Below are positions 19,482 to 30,729 of a DNA stretch of 64,000 bases, in pieces (the stretch's first letter is position 1; every line of letters begins with the position of its first letter). Under the pieces are notes generated by a model. It ran no database searches, was not told the DNA's origin, and saw only the letters and a list, made by a program, of their open reading frames with translations. The translations under genes and the position numbers were made by a program. The DNA is from Diplonema papillatum (Eukaryota; Euglenozoa; Diplonemea; Diplonemida; Diplonemidae), in contig JAPJBO010000732.1 of assembly GCA_030068145.1 (NCBI GenBank), positions 1 through 64,000 of the forward strand. The letters run 5' to 3'.

Positions 19482-22400
19482 GCACCGGCGGCCTCCTCCG
19501 ACTGCTGGCCGCGCAAGCTTCTCTTCGCTTCTCTCTTACCAGTCGCCCTACGAGAGGGGCTAGCTTTTCTCTAGCGAAGCTCCAGCCCTCCCTCCAGTGC
19601 AAGCTGGTAGCTCCCCCATCAAAGCACCGCGGGCTGCTGCCCCTTGCGCGTGGTCAGTCGCGTCGCAAGGCGACGACGTGTAGGTGACGTGTGACGTCTC
19701 GCAGGCCATCAACGCAGCTTCGGCTACCACGGTGGGAAGCAGGTTCCCCCCTGGGCCCCTGAGCCTCCTGCCGTCGATCTATGCAGATCGTTCCTTGTAA
19801 CAGGCATGGCAGCATGGCCAGGTAACACGCTGCAAGCTTTGCCCGCGTCTAACGGACCCCACGGCGGCTTGTTCGGTTCTCCGTCATGGCTCAGGCGCAA
19901 CCTGTAGTCGGCGAGTTCGCAGCCTCCTGAGGTTACCACCAGGCTTGCCCGAAAGGTTGTTCCTTTGTTTTGGCAGGTGGGACGAAGCTAGTCCCGTCCA
20001 GAGTCAAAGCAAGGATATTCCCAACCCATTCCTTTCGTCAGGTCATGGCATGCGGAAAAGGTCGCGCGCAGGAGTTCGAAGAGCGTTTTTGCGCAGCGGG
20101 GAAAAAATAGACTGTCGGCAGGTGCAAGCCACACACGGCAGCGTCCAGCTTCAGTGTCCCGACGCTGCCGTCTGCCAGCCCTCCACCGGCAGCTAGATGT
20201 CGGGGCTGAAGGCACAGCGTGGAGTAGACCGAGAAAGTGACCAGAGTACGGTTCGAATGAACTACAAGTGAGCCAGTCCACCCCTATTTTCTGGAAGTGC
20301 ATCGACTGCCCGCTGCTGTCTATCACAGTCTCACAGTCTCTCACACGCTGGCCCAGGCAGGCTATCGTAGGCTATCACAGGCAGTTGTAGTAGTTGGAAC
20401 GATCGAAGAGGTAGTCACCCAGTGACTAATGCAGGCCATCGCTACAGATATTCTGCATTCTACCCTCAACGATTATCGTCTGTCACAGTCGGTGGGGTGG
20501 ACCGACCCAAAAAAGGAAAAAAACGGACCGGCTTCAAGAAATACATAGAATGGAGGATGGGGTCAGAACCACACCACGCGAGAGATGCACGGCGGCGTCC
20601 AGCCTCAGTAGCTGGAGCTGAAGCTGGTGTCCGAAAGGTTAAAAAGCGAGGACCGCATCCGGTTGTTCGGGTGTACATTTACACGCGTTTTCGGTTGCGG
20701 CACAGACTCCTTTCTTTAACTCCAGCTTCTGCGGCTGCACTCAACCACGTGTCCCCCCCCTCTTTCGTGTTGACGAGGTCCTCCGTTCCAAGAAAGCGAG
20801 AAACGCCAAACTACGCATTTCTTTCTCCCCCCAAACCCCTTTTTTTGTGTGTGTTCTGTCATGAATCTGACTGTTTGTTGTTGTTGTTCTTCTTCAAAAC
20901 TTCGCTTAAACTCAGGACGTTCCCTTATCCGACGGTGCTCCCCCCCCTTCACCCCCCCCCTGGCACGTAATAACGACCCAACCCACGCGCCTTTCCCGTT
21001 CTTCGCTAGCGCGTTTGCAAGGTGACCACCGTCCACGCGATACTGCCTTGCATGGACACGCGCGGGTACCAAACGGCTGTCCCACTCACCCTCTTACACG
21101 CTGGCGCCGAGGATCAGAAGCTGGAGCTAGAACTCGAGTTGAAAAGCGGGACGCCGTCACCCTCGGTGACGGGGCCCGCACCGCGCCTCCGACGGATCGA
21201 CCTACGCCCGCCTTAGAAGAAGTACGTGGCAGTAAGGAGGCGACCGGAAACTCCTCGGAGAGATGGTCGCTGCACTCCAACTCGTCTCTCTCTCTCTCTC
21301 TCTGTATATTTACACGCGTTGTTCTGTGCATCACACCCCGCCCTTTCGGGTGTGCCTCGAGCGTACCCCTCTATATAACTCCCGGTTCTGAGGCTGGGCT
21401 CCGCCGCTTATCCCCCCTCCACAACCCCGCGAGATGACGCTGCCACTTTCTCTTTCCCCCCCTCTCGTTTCGTTCCCCACCGTTTCATCCTCCTAAGCTT
21501 AACAAGTCCGTCCAGTCCGACCGCTCTTTTTTTTTTTTGTTTAGTTCGTTACGCCGGAAGTTCATCTTTTTCCTTCTGCTTCTTTTTTTCCCGGTTGCCG
21601 AATTGTCGTCAGCGTCGTAGAGTTCGCAACGGACTCACCGCCTACTACTACGACGGCAAACTTTCCGTGGATCATGGTCAATCCCCGTAGAGCGTACACA
21701 ATGCACGTTCTTGCCAAACACTCGTGGGTGGGTAGGGTCTGGGTGGAGGTCTGGCTGACTGAACGAGCAACCCCCAGTGCGGTCGCTGCCCCCCCCCCGA
21801 CACGGCGACACGCAAACCGGCTTGCTACTTCACCGCGGGATCCCAATGGTGATCACGACCCAAGCTAGGTGCTCTCAAACTCGGTGAATGCGTCAGTGTA
21901 GTGCGCGTGCAGCCTAGGACATTTAGGAGCATCGCAGACCTGCCATTGGCTCGCTCTTCCGCGCGCCATAAGTCGCGCGCAGTCCCCTTAAGAAGTAGTG
22001 CGTCTCGGGTAAGCAGCAAGCCGCGATGCCAAAAGACACCCCCCTGCAACGACACGCCCACATATTTAAGGGTCGAGAACTCGTTCGTTATTGGAATCAA
22101 CCTGACAACAAGCCGACCAAGTTTACGCTTGCACCAACCCCCCTCCGGAACAACCAGCCTTTGCAAACCCCCAAAGCATCAAAAGAACAGCCACTCTCCC
22201 ATGTTTCTCCCCCCCGACCCCCAGTCTCGTGGATCAAGGAATGTTGGACTCGGGTTGTCCGATACCTGCAGCTTCATATGAAAACACCCCTCCACCCCCT
22301 CGAGTAAAGAACGCGACAACCTCCCCACGACCCCCCTCCCCCTAGTCCTGCGCCACACACGCAGAAGCAATGTTGGCGCCTCTTGTCGGTGTTTCCATGT

Positions 22401-23984
22401 TCTTTTGTTGCCCTTCAGTCGTCAGGTTCTTACGTGTAAATATACTCCCCCCTCCCCCTTCCAAATCGGAAGGCCTAGTCGTCGTCCACTTGGCGCCCTT
22501 CCCCACCACTCCCATCACCCTGTCGCGTGGCGTCATTTCTGCTTTCGTCGCAAGTTACGAGAAAATCGTTCTCCCTCTACCCACTCGCACAAATTTTGCC
22601 CGCTTCCACGCGTCCAGCTAAAGGATACCTCTATTCTCTCAGTAACTGCATCGCATTGCCAGTCACTGCGTACCGCATTGCCTGTGTCACGGGATTGCAG
22701 ACCATATCACAAATTCCCTGCGTTCCAACCTCAAACTTGGATGGGCTAACCTCAAATTTTCGCGGTCGAACACGGTCTCCTTACTTATAGGGGATGGATC
22801 GGCTTGCGCGTGCTGCGGAGCAGCAAGAGGGTAACGGTCAAAAGGGCAACTGAAAAGCTTGAGTCGGAGGGAGTGAAGCACACTGCTGCCACGACCCTGT
22901 CCACCGTGCGCCCCTTTTTCTTGCGGCGCCCCGAGTTCAGCGCCGTGCCCCCAAGGTACCCCCACCCGGAGATTTACTCAGAGAAACAGTCTAGAACATA
23001 GTGTACCGAAGGAAGCGCGGCTGGAAGCTTCGCCAATACGCAGCTCTGCCAGCCCGCGCCCAAGCAACTACACCGTGTGGGTTTACGCCGAAAATCCTGG
23101 CTTTTCCCGAGATCGACTGACCACGCGGCCGAGTCTATCCTCAGAAAGCTGGAGCTGAATGCTGGGAAAAGCAGGCGCTCCTCGTTCTTGGGTTGTAACA
23201 CATCCGGTATTGGGGGGTTGTGTGACACTCCAGCTTCCGACGCTGGGCTCAGCCGTGCAGGTCGATTGGGCAAACCAGGGGGGTTCGGCATCATCGTGTT
23301 TACATCAAGGGGACCTGGCGTGGGACATTGTTCTTCTGTGTTTCGGTCGATGCTTGCTTGTTTTTGTTTTTTTTTTTCCACTTCCGGGACTTTTGACCCC
23401 CCCCCCCCACACCCACCCCCCTTTTTTTCTTGTTGCTTGCTTCTTTCCAGCACCGTTCTGTACACTTTCCCGAAACCCCCCAACACAGCCCCCCCCCCAC
23501 CGCCCCCCCCCCCCCGCCGTCTGTCTTGCTTTCGTGCCCGCGAGAGGAAGACAGCCACCTGCGAGGCGGACCGCCGCCTCTGCACCAGTCAGTAGCTGTT
23601 GGTAGAGGATACGGAATCCCGCGCACGTTAGCTGGAGCAGAAATTTGGATTCCACTAATGTTCGCTGTAGCAGAGAATACGGAATCCTCTCACGCTGCCA
23701 GATCGAGTCATAAGGATGGGATGCACCAGCTTACGTGATGTCATGGCCTGCAGACCCCACATCGTTTTGCAGGACGAAGTAAAAGTTCTGTTCACACCTG
23801 ATCAGCTCCAACTTCAGATTAGTCCGAGGCGAGACCCCGATCTAGGTTCGCACGAAACCGCGGTGAAAAAGAAATGAACACGGCCCCAGTCGTTCCTTGC
23901 TGGCGGACGGGACCTTTGCGCTCCATCGAGAGGCAGTGCTCTGCTTAATCAGTGAATTACGCCCCTCCCCGCCCACCACACCGC
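19482..23984. other. Long intergenic stretch with no recognised gene
   Basis: I see no conserved protein, RNA gene or intact transposon. It holds C- and T-rich low-complexity tracts and scattered short hairpin motifs of the type CCAGCTTCCGAGGCTGG (near 20590, 20725, 21385, 23230), which recur near 54080 and 54385. A TC microsatellite sits at 21283-21303. A piece with CTCCTCGGAGAGATGGTC at about 21250 is shared with the phosphoglucomutase-like gene's intron. A distant relative of the 12470-12690 repeat lies at 22640-22800. Confidence 0.5.
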
Positions 23985-24118
23985 AGTCCTACTCAGGTTC
24001 CGCGCTGATGATGGTCCGCCTTATGTGTCCGTGGCTTAAAGGACCGAAACACGGCGCAGACGGGACCAGTGCGGTGTTGAGCACATACCCATTCCAAGCA
24101 CGTTCTTGCAATCCCCCC
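23985..24118 (+). repeat. Dispersed repeat family 2, intergenic copy
   Basis: Nearly identical over about 125 bases to 8795-8910 in RED intron 2, including GTCCGTGGCTTAAAGGACCG. The close match suggests recent movement or conversion. Confidence 0.85.
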
Positions 24119-24399
24119 CACCACACCAGACTCGCATTGTTGTCCTGCCTGCAGAACTCTCCGCCAGCCGCGCAACAACATGTGCAGGTAGGACGTGCGG
24201 CACATGGTTGAGCGCACACTATTCTTGCGCCTTCCCCCGCCACAACCCGTGCCCCCCCTCCCCCCGTGTTCTCTTTTCTTGTTCGCTTTCTCACTAAATT
24301 CTCCATTCTGAACGGGTCCTATTATTCTTCGGCGTTTTCCCCTTTCTGCAACCCCCCCCCCTCCAAGATTAGCAATTGTTGTCGTGTCCGCAGAACACC

Positions 24400-24500
24400 C
24401 AGGTTCCAGATCCTGATGATGGTCCGCCCGGAGTCCGTGGCTTAAAGGACCGAGCCACCGTGCAGATAGGACCATTCCAAGCACGTTTTTGCACCCCCCT
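24400..24500 (+). repeat. Dispersed repeat family 2, shorter intergenic copy
   Basis: Has CTGATGATGGTCCGCCCGGA, GTCCGTGGCTTAAAGGACCG and CCATTCCAAGCACGTTTTTG, with a central deletion relative to the copy at 23985. The 24119-25305 remainder, apart from a short family 3 piece at 24935-24985, shows nothing I can assign. Confidence 0.75.
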
Positions 24501-25305
24501 CGAGCCCCAACCCACCCACCCCCCCCCCGCTCGTTTGCAGCTGGGGTGTCACAGAGAAGAATTAAATGCAAGGCAACCCGGCATGCTTGATTCGTACCTT
24601 TTCCCGCACGCGGACGCTCACCGTTTGGTTTCATCGGCCGGTTCGGTCAGCGCATCGATAAGCAGCCCTTTGTGCCAGTCCCCCGCCGTCGGCTTTTCAC
24701 TCCTGCATTGCAGGTGAATGCTGTCACGTATCTCCAGCACGGGGAAAACGAAGACGAAGATGTACATACAAAAAGTGTGAGTAAAGACATAGAAAACACG
24801 GCTGCAAAGACCACCCAACAGACGAACTAACAGGTTCCAGCCACCCACGCCCAAGGAAAGAACCCTCGCCCGCCTTGAAACCGCCAAAAACACGGATCCT
24901 TAAAACTCGAACAAACAGGGTAACACGGAGACCCTAAACCCCCCGGAATTTCAAGCGAACTTTAACTCTAAACAAAGGTTAAGCAGTCAGAAGAGAAGGG
25001 AGTAAGACCCCCGAGGTTTGAAACCACGCCACGTACTCCATAGCGGACGACAAGCACAGCGTACTTGTCAGAACACCTCACATCTGCTCACATGTGGTTG
25101 CAAACTGCGCGACAAAGGGAAGAACAAGAACGAGCCACGCGAAATTTCACTGGGCTTACCGAGCATGTACTAGAACTCCTCCGTGGGCTGGGCGGGCCGC
25201 GTGCGAGGGTCACCATCCCCAGCTGTGTGCGAGATCCGAAGACTTTTCGGTTCACGCTGTTCGTCCCCTTGACCTTCTGGGATAAGCACGAGAAGCAGGT
25301 TTCTG

Positions 25306-25497
25306 CCTAGGCATAGTGGTCAAACGATTCGCATGCGATAGCATATAATCGGCGTGCGATAATATGCGATAGTCCACAGTACTGGATTGGCCCAGGGTTT
25401 AAGCGTGCGATAATGCGAACGAAAATGCGATAATTGGCGCCAAACCCCCAAATGCGATAATATGCAATAATGCGAATCGTTTGACCACTATGCCTGG
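25306..25497. mobile_element. Short inverted-repeat element (MITE-like), family TGGTCAAACG
   Basis: About 192 bp with terminal inverted repeats of some 29 bases: CCTAGGCATAGTGGTCAAAC continuing GATTCGCAT at the left, and its reverse complement with one difference at the right. The interior is made of repeated TGCGATAATATGCGATAA-type words and encodes nothing. A second, truncated copy is at 39241-39349. It ends about 80 bases before the DAD1 start codon. Confidence 0.85.
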
Positions 25498-25576
25498 GGG
25501 CGCCGAACTAAGATTACCCCACTCAGCCCCTCAACACAGTGGAAAAGAACACAAAGAAAAAAGAGAAGCCAGGAAC

Positions 25577-25921
25577 ATGTCGTCGACGGACGCCACGGCG
25601 ATCTTCTCCGCCTTCAAAAAGAGCTACAACGACAGCACCAGCCACAAGCTGAAAGTGTGCGATGCGTTCATCGTGTTCTTCGCGCTGAATTGCTTCATCC
25701 TTTTCCTGTACCGCGGCCTCGTGGGTTCCTTCCCGTTCAACGCGTACCTGGGCGGGTTGTTCTCGAACATGGGCATGCTCATCTTCACCGTGTGCCTCCG
25801 CATGCAAGCGGCGCCAGCCAACGAGCCGCAGTTCCAGGGGGTCACGCATGAATCTTCGTTCTGTGACTACTCCCTCTGCGCGGTGCTCCTGCTGTTCACG
25901 TCGGTGCACTTCATGGGATGA
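25577..25921 (+). CDS. DAD1: DAD1/OST2, oligosaccharyltransferase subunit (single exon, 114 residues)
   Basis: Full length for the family (human 113 residues) and colinear throughout: LKVCDAFIVFFALNCFILFLY (human [21 protein letters not shown]), LVGSFPFNAYLGGLFSNMG (LVGTFPFNSFLSGFISCVG), VCLRMQ (VCLRIQ), EPQFQGVTHE (KADFQGISPE), and a terminal hydrophobic segment ending in FMG (human NFVG). The hydrophobic stretches are its membrane helices. DAD1 is a small subunit of the ER membrane complex that transfers glycans to asparagine. No intron is needed. A CACAG at about 25537-25541 lies some 35 bases before the ATG, a possible leader acceptor. Confidence 0.96.
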   Translation: MSSTDATAIFSAFKKSYNDSTSHKLKVCDAFIVFFALNCFILFLYRGLVGSFPFNAYLGGLFSNMGMLIFTVCLRMQAAPANEPQFQGVTHESSFCDYSLCAVLLLFTSVHFMG

Positions 25922-26029
25922 GCCGGGCGGACGCATTTCTTTTCCCTCGCAGCCTTTTCGGTTCAGGTATCGCGAGGCGCGCGAGGACATCTTCAGTGCC
26001 GCGGAGCATTCTCCACAGGAAAGCCACCG

Positions 26030-26103
26030 TGATCCTTCGATGTCGGCTCATCCTAACCAAGACAAGCAGAATTGTCTAAGGGTTGGATTGTTCACCCACT
26101 AGC

Positions 26104-26141
<38 letters not shown>
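26030..26141 (+). pseudogene. Second LSU rRNA fragment, downstream of DAD1
   Basis: Matches LSU rRNA near the end of domain V: GATCCTTCGATGTCGGCTC, TTGGATTGTTCACCCACTAG, GGGAACGTGAGCTGGGTTTA and GACCGTCGTGAGACAG. About 112 bases, sense orientation. It is bracketed by an imperfect ~35-bp direct repeat, TGCCGCGGAGCATTCTCCAC at 25998 and TGCCGCGGAGCTTTCTCCAC at 26154. It cannot be functional. Confidence 0.93.
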
Positions 26142-28394
26142 GGGTGTCCATGCTGCCGCGGAGCTTTCTCCACAAGAAGTCACCCGCTTGCGGGTCCAGG
26201 GAGGGGGTCGCCGCGTAGCGAGTGTGTTGTTCAAGCAGGTGGATGGTAACAATGCAAACACGAGTAGTCCTTGACTCTGGACAGACGCGCTTACTCAGTA
26301 ATTTGTGGTTTTGGAGTCCCTCACTGAGCATGTATTTGCGTCCAGCGTTACGAGTAGCGTTTCTCGTCAGCGCACCTCACGGAGGAAGGAACTCCGAACG
26401 TAAGGAGTTTTCGGTTTGAAGAAAAAACGCGAGCGGGGGGCAGATGACCTTGGCCGCCCTTGAGCAATAGTCTCTCCCTGCTGTGTTTATCGCGAAGTAT
26501 GTGGCACAAACTCGCAAAGACGGAGCGAGCAGACCGGCTGGGGACCCACCGCAAGGGAGGTCATCGGGAAGCTATGGCGACGAAAGGAGACAGTCTCGCT
26601 TGCCCTGCCGTTTGCGAAGGGTCTTCCTGGTTGTTTCCTACGAAGCGTTCAGCGTGCTCGTCGCTTCGCTTTGAGACATTCAGTCGTCTTTTGTTGTTCT
26701 GAGCAGACTGGCAGCCACGCACGACGGTCGGCATCGTCGGCGAAGAACGGAAAGTTTGTTGACCTGACCTGAGGTGGTTAGGTTCTCTCCTGTTGCCGTT
26801 TTGAACGCAAATACGGAGGAGCACGCGTGCAGGGCTTAGCATACCAAGCCGCCCTGTTCAGGGATGATGGGAGACCAGCGCCTGCGGGGTAAGTTCGCGC
26901 CTCCTCTGTGGGCAACGTTGCAATAGATGCCCGAGTTACAGCAGTGGTTGCCACCTCTTCGTTCGTGCTTTTGCCTCGGCACTCCCAGAGCAATTGTCGC
27001 TTCACCGCCGAAAGAAATTGCAGACGCGAGCCTATGGTCATGCGATACCACGCCGCTATGTCGTGCGGATACGGAACGACGGCAATTGGATGTATCTTTT
27101 GAACACCGCAACCGTGCCAACTTCGCCGGTTCAGGAATTCCCCCTTTGGTCCCACGTTTCCGATCGGTCGATGCCGCTCCCCGCGCATGATGATGTTTAC
27201 TTTTTTCTCCTTTTTTTTTTGATCGTACGTTTCCCGGTTTTTCTTTCTTCTTTGTGTACGAGTGCTTGTCCTTTTTTTTATACGTGTCTTCGTTTCTTTT
27301 TTGGTTTGGGGGAGCAGCGCGCTGGACGCGAGGGACTGCTGATTCAGTCTGGAGGGGTCGCACTTTCGGCGGAAATTGAATGGGTGGCAAAACGTTGTTC
27401 GGAAGGGGTTCTCGCCGAGTGTTGCGTGTTGCTGCGACGTGCCCTGATTACCCGGTCCACTGCCTGTCGCTCCACATGCGTGCACCAACCCCCATGAGCA
27501 AATTCACCCCCATGCCCGATCGAACGTTGTCGAGCCGTACAATTGTACGGCTCCAGCCTCGGGAAGGCCTTGCACACGCCGCAGAGGCGGTTCCAGCCAG
27601 AGTTTCTAATCGGTGCGCGCCATGCGATCCACGTTGAAACACTTGGACATCGACAGGCGGCAAGCAAAAAAATCGAACGTTGTCGAGCCTTGTACGGCTC
27701 CAGCCTCGGGAAGGCCTTGCACACACCGCAGAGGCGGATCCAGCCAGAGTTTCTAATCGGTGCGCGCCATGCGATCCATGTTGAAACACTTGGATATCGA
27801 CAGGCCGCAAGCAAAAAAGCACAGAACTACCTGTCCCTCATTCTTCAACGTTGACCACCCGAATGCCCAGAAAGTCACTCACCGCGCCTGCAATGCAAAG
27901 AAATGCTAGGCACATTTTCGCTCGGAAGCTGCCATCCGAGAGCATGTATTTCGACATAGTTTACACCATTGCACTCGTCCGACTGTGACTTGCCACCCAT
28001 ATACTCCCAATCCGCCGCGCGCATGGTTTGGTGCTCTGCCATGTGTCCTTCTTTGCTTCATGTGTACGTACGAACAATCGCCAACTTTTCGTTTGCGTTC
28101 ACCTTGGCTCTGCCCGCACGTGACTGGTGCAGCCGCCGCCGCGCAATGCGGTCTTGCACTCTCGACTGACCCGAGCCTTTCCGTCGACGAAGCTGCAATA
28201 ATAATTGCAAAGCACTGAAATGCAACTGGCTGACGCCTCACAACCCGCCCCTTCGTCTTTTTAGTACCAACTAACTACAGACTGGGTTGCCTTTGTACTG
28301 TGCAGGCTAAAATGACGTAGACATCGGTTCTGGTGGTTGACCAGAATTCCGAACCTGCAAATGACAGATGCCAAATCTCCAAAAAAATCAATGT
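26142..28394. other. Intergenic, no gene recognised
   Basis: Apart from the tandem duplication at 27519-27817 described separately, I find no supported gene. A short stretch near 28265-28375 (TTTAGTACCAACTAACTACA, GTGCAGGCTA, GGTGGTTGACC) resembles 17105-17220 in gene A intron 5, and so is a dispersed repeat. Confidence 0.45.
27519..27817 (+). repeat. ~150-bp tandem duplication
   Basis: Two units, about 27519-27667 and 27670-27817, with GGCTCCAGCCTCGGGAAGGC, then CAGCCAGAGTTTCTAATCGG and CGACAGG(C/G)(G/C)GCAAGCAAAAAA. They differ at only a few sites. The first unit carries a small inverted repeat, GAGCCGTACAATTGTACGGC, of which the second has lost the centre. One frame on each strand stays open through both units, but neither resembles a known protein. 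Confidence 0.8.
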
Positions 28395-29163
28395 GTGCGT
28401 ACGGTAAAGAACGGCGCCCAGCGAGACTAGAGGCAGCGTCACAAAGATGTTCTGCTCAACGAACCTCTGGGATTCCAATGCGCGTGCGCGCGTGCAGCAG
28501 GGACTAGAGCCCCTACAGCACCCCGTAGACAGCAGGGAATGCACCCGCGCTCAGCGGTGGCCCTCACCTCCGCAACCAACAATCGTCGCCACCCGCATGC
28601 AATAGAGTCGAGTGTTGCAGCCATGCAAACACGAGCTGCACACGACTCGTTAGGAGACGTATCCCGGCCCTTAACGGTGCAGTAGTTAACTAGTAAGCTA
28701 CCCCTTTTACTGGTACGGCTGCACTCGTAAATTTTCCGAGACTATGCTAATAGCTCTGTCGAGCCAACCCCACTTTCTAGGGGATCCGGGCGAAGCCCGG
28801 CAGCACTTTCCCCCCGTGTTTTTTTTTTGTAAAGGGTCTCCATAGGAAGTTTTGGAAATGACACCGTGATGGCAGAGTGAACAGCGCAAGCCTTTAGGGC
28901 TGGAGGTCCCGGCTTCGAACCCGGCCGAGGACACTTTTCCGGTCGAAAATGATTTTCGGGGTATGTTGGTTTTCGGGGTCTTTTTTTTTTTGATGTGCCC
29001 GACATTTGCGTTTTTTGCAGAGTTTCTCACTCGCGATTTTTTGGAAACCCTGGGTGGTCGCCCGAACTTTGCTTCGCCGGCACTTAGCTTCGCCCGAACT
29101 TTACTGTTACCCGAACTTTAACTGCTGCCTCTAGTCGCTGGGCGCCGGTCTTTACTGGCGCAC
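28395..29163. mobile_element. tRNA-bearing element (T-element), copy 1, with both ends
   Basis: Terminal inverted repeats about 40 bases long: GGCGCCCAGCGAGACTAGAG within 28395-28437 and its near reverse complement at 29124-29163. Inside is a tRNA-like module at about 28862-28935 with an A-box-like TGGCAGAGTGAAC and a B-box-like GCTTCGAACCC, then ACACTTTTCCGGTCGAA, then a few units of the CCCGAACTTT repeat. No protein is encoded. It defines the ends of a family whose other copies lie at 30470, 31213, 32735, 34786 and 43731. Confidence 0.7.
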
Positions 29164-29184
29164 GTTGGTTCTAGTGGCACTAGG

Positions 29185-29248
29185 TTAAAGTGTGCGGTCC
29201 ATTTTGCGGGTGTGATACACCCGCAAATCCAACTGATCGCACAGTCAA
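29185..29248. mobile_element. Partial TTAA-type short inverted element, upstream of gene B
   Basis: TTAAAGTGTGCGGTCCATTT, GCGGGTGTGATACACCCGCA and GATCGCACAGTCAA. It is an internally deleted relative of the elements at 35781-35871 and 51889-52005, which are bounded by TTAA or near-TTAA. Its position upstream of gene B matches that of the gene C copy. Confidence 0.65.
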
Positions 29249-29254
29249 CTGCGT

Positions 29255-29503
29255 AAATCATTTTCACCAGTGAAACCACTATGAAGTTTACGAGTGAAAG
29301 CCTTTACTACTGCACCGTGTTGCACCCGCAATGTCAAAATGTGCAACCGTCGTCTGTTGTTCCCCAATCAGGAAGACACGATGATCCATCCTCAATAGCA
29401 TAGCGTGAAGAGACCGCGTTCCTGAGTTCCCAGTAAACCCGGCACCCCGCACAGGGGAACGAAAGGAAGGAACATAAAAGAAAGGGCCGAGGAAAGCAGC
29501 GTG
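29255..29503 (+). promoter_or_regulatory. 5' flank shared by genes B and C
   Basis: Blocks conserved in order with 35925-36329: GTGAAAGCCTTTACTACTGC, AATCAGGAAGACA, CCCGGCACCC(C/T)GCACAGGGG, and GGGCCGAGGAAAGCAGCG, the last ending within 2 bases of the start codon. The conservation reflects duplication of gene plus upstream region and probably includes promoter and 5' UTR. The CACAGGGG could be a leader or 5' UTR acceptor. Confidence 0.5.
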
Positions 29504-30145
29504 ATGATGGCTCAGAGACTGGCGGCGCTGTGCGTCCTCGCGGCCACCGTGTCCGTGGCGCAAGAGCCGATCCGGACAATCGAGGAGAACTGGCTGGTGG
29601 GCGAGACCGGCGTCTTCAGGGTGTACCTCGGCGCCGGCCGGGTAGCGAGCTTAACGAGCATCAGTTTCTCGGTGGCGGCCAGCTGCCCCGGCGCCCCGAC
29701 GCCTCCAATCGAAGTGAGGGTCGTGTACGCACCGAAGGCAATGGGTTCCTCCGGCGTCTGCATCCCGGTGAAGCGGGGCAGCGAAGAGTGCGTCCGGGTG
29801 GCCAACACCACCGACGCCGCCGGCGATTTCGTCCGGGGCCCGCGGCTGGTGGGCATCGTCTCCCCGGCGCCGTTCGCTGCGGCCGGGGGGGACGTCGTCG
29901 AGTTCTTTGGCGAGTACACCATCAGCGTGCCGGTCTGCGTCCCGGGGCCTTCCGAATCGGACGTTTCGCTGGCGTGGACGTCGTCGGTGACCAACCCGGA
30001 GGACGGGTTCTGCGTGCAGCCGCAGGACTCGCAAGTCATTTCCGGCGACGACGCGCCGGCGATCGACTACTTCGCCACCGACGCCGAGCTCCCGCGCCAC
30101 TCGAGTCGCAAGTTCGTCGCCGAAACCCGGTACGTGCCGGGCTTG
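29504..30145 (+). pseudogene. Gene B: first-exon relic of the cysteine-rich secreted family
   Basis: One long exon with a signal peptide (MMAQRLAALCVLAATVSVAQ) and close similarity to gene C exon 1: APKAMGSSGVCIPV, RGSEECV, and a final segment of some 50 residues that is identical. It ends at TTG before GTATGC exactly as gene C does, and resemblance continues about 100 bases into the intron. After that the sequence is repeats as far as 35.7 kb, and none of the later exons of A or C can be found. Read through the donor it would stop after three more residues. It may be an unfinished duplication or have lost its 3' part. The exon itself is unbroken, so expression of a 217-residue product cannot be excluded. 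Confidence 0.75.
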
Positions 30146-30469
30146 GTATGCTGCTGACTGCTGGGACCCCTTATCCCCCAGGGCGCATATTGCTTTCGCG
30201 GCCTGACGCTGCGCATTTCTCGTGTCGCGTGACTGGCGACGGCAAGACTGAAGTCCGGCACCCGACTGAGCTGCAATACTCAGTGTGGCGGACCTTTCTT
30301 CGGAGGGACCCCGCACTCGAAGTTCGACTTATATGCGGTATCTGCTCGCCCAGAGACCGCGACCCAGAAGACCCAGGCGAAATAGTCTGGATCCAGTGTG
30401 GCGGGCCTTTCTTCGGAGGGGCTCACGCACATGAGAACCGAAGACGAACAAGAAGTGAAAAAACAATTT

Positions 30470-30725
30470 TGAACAAAAAATCCAATCTGTACGCCCATAC
30501 GGGATCGTCGGAAACACAAAAAAGGTCGGCGGGGGTCGAACCCGGGACCTCCAGCCCTGAAAACAAAGCGTGCGCCGCTCACACTGCCATCACGGTGTCA
30601 ATTTCGAGGGGGGGGGGGGGAAACCTATGAGACCCTTTCCCAAAAAAACACACCGAAAAACACTACAAAAAAGTGCTGCCGAACCCGAAACAGTGGGGTT
30701 GGCCGGGACAGAGCTTATTATCATA
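30470..30725 (-). mobile_element. T-element, partial copy on the minus strand
   Basis: On the minus strand the order matches copy 1: GACACCGTGATGGCAG, then GGGCTGGAGGTCCCGGGTTC with GACCC (the B-box region), then CTTTTTTGTGTTTCCGACGA. At the other end GGTTTCCCCC and AGTGGGGTTGGC-like words (GGGGTTGGCCGGGACAGAGC on +) match the copy 1 left part. Terminal repeats are not visible, so it is truncated. Confidence 0.65.
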
Positions 30726-30729
30726 TCCT

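Noticed and set aside
20422-20970. 182-codon frame in the 19.5-25.5 kb gap
   Set aside because: Lies over T- and C-rich low-complexity sequence and dispersed motifs; no recognisable protein.
26778-27488. 236-codon minus frame rich in Lys and Arg
   Set aside because: The basic stretch is the antisense of T-rich tracts at 27205-27310; no conserved motif.
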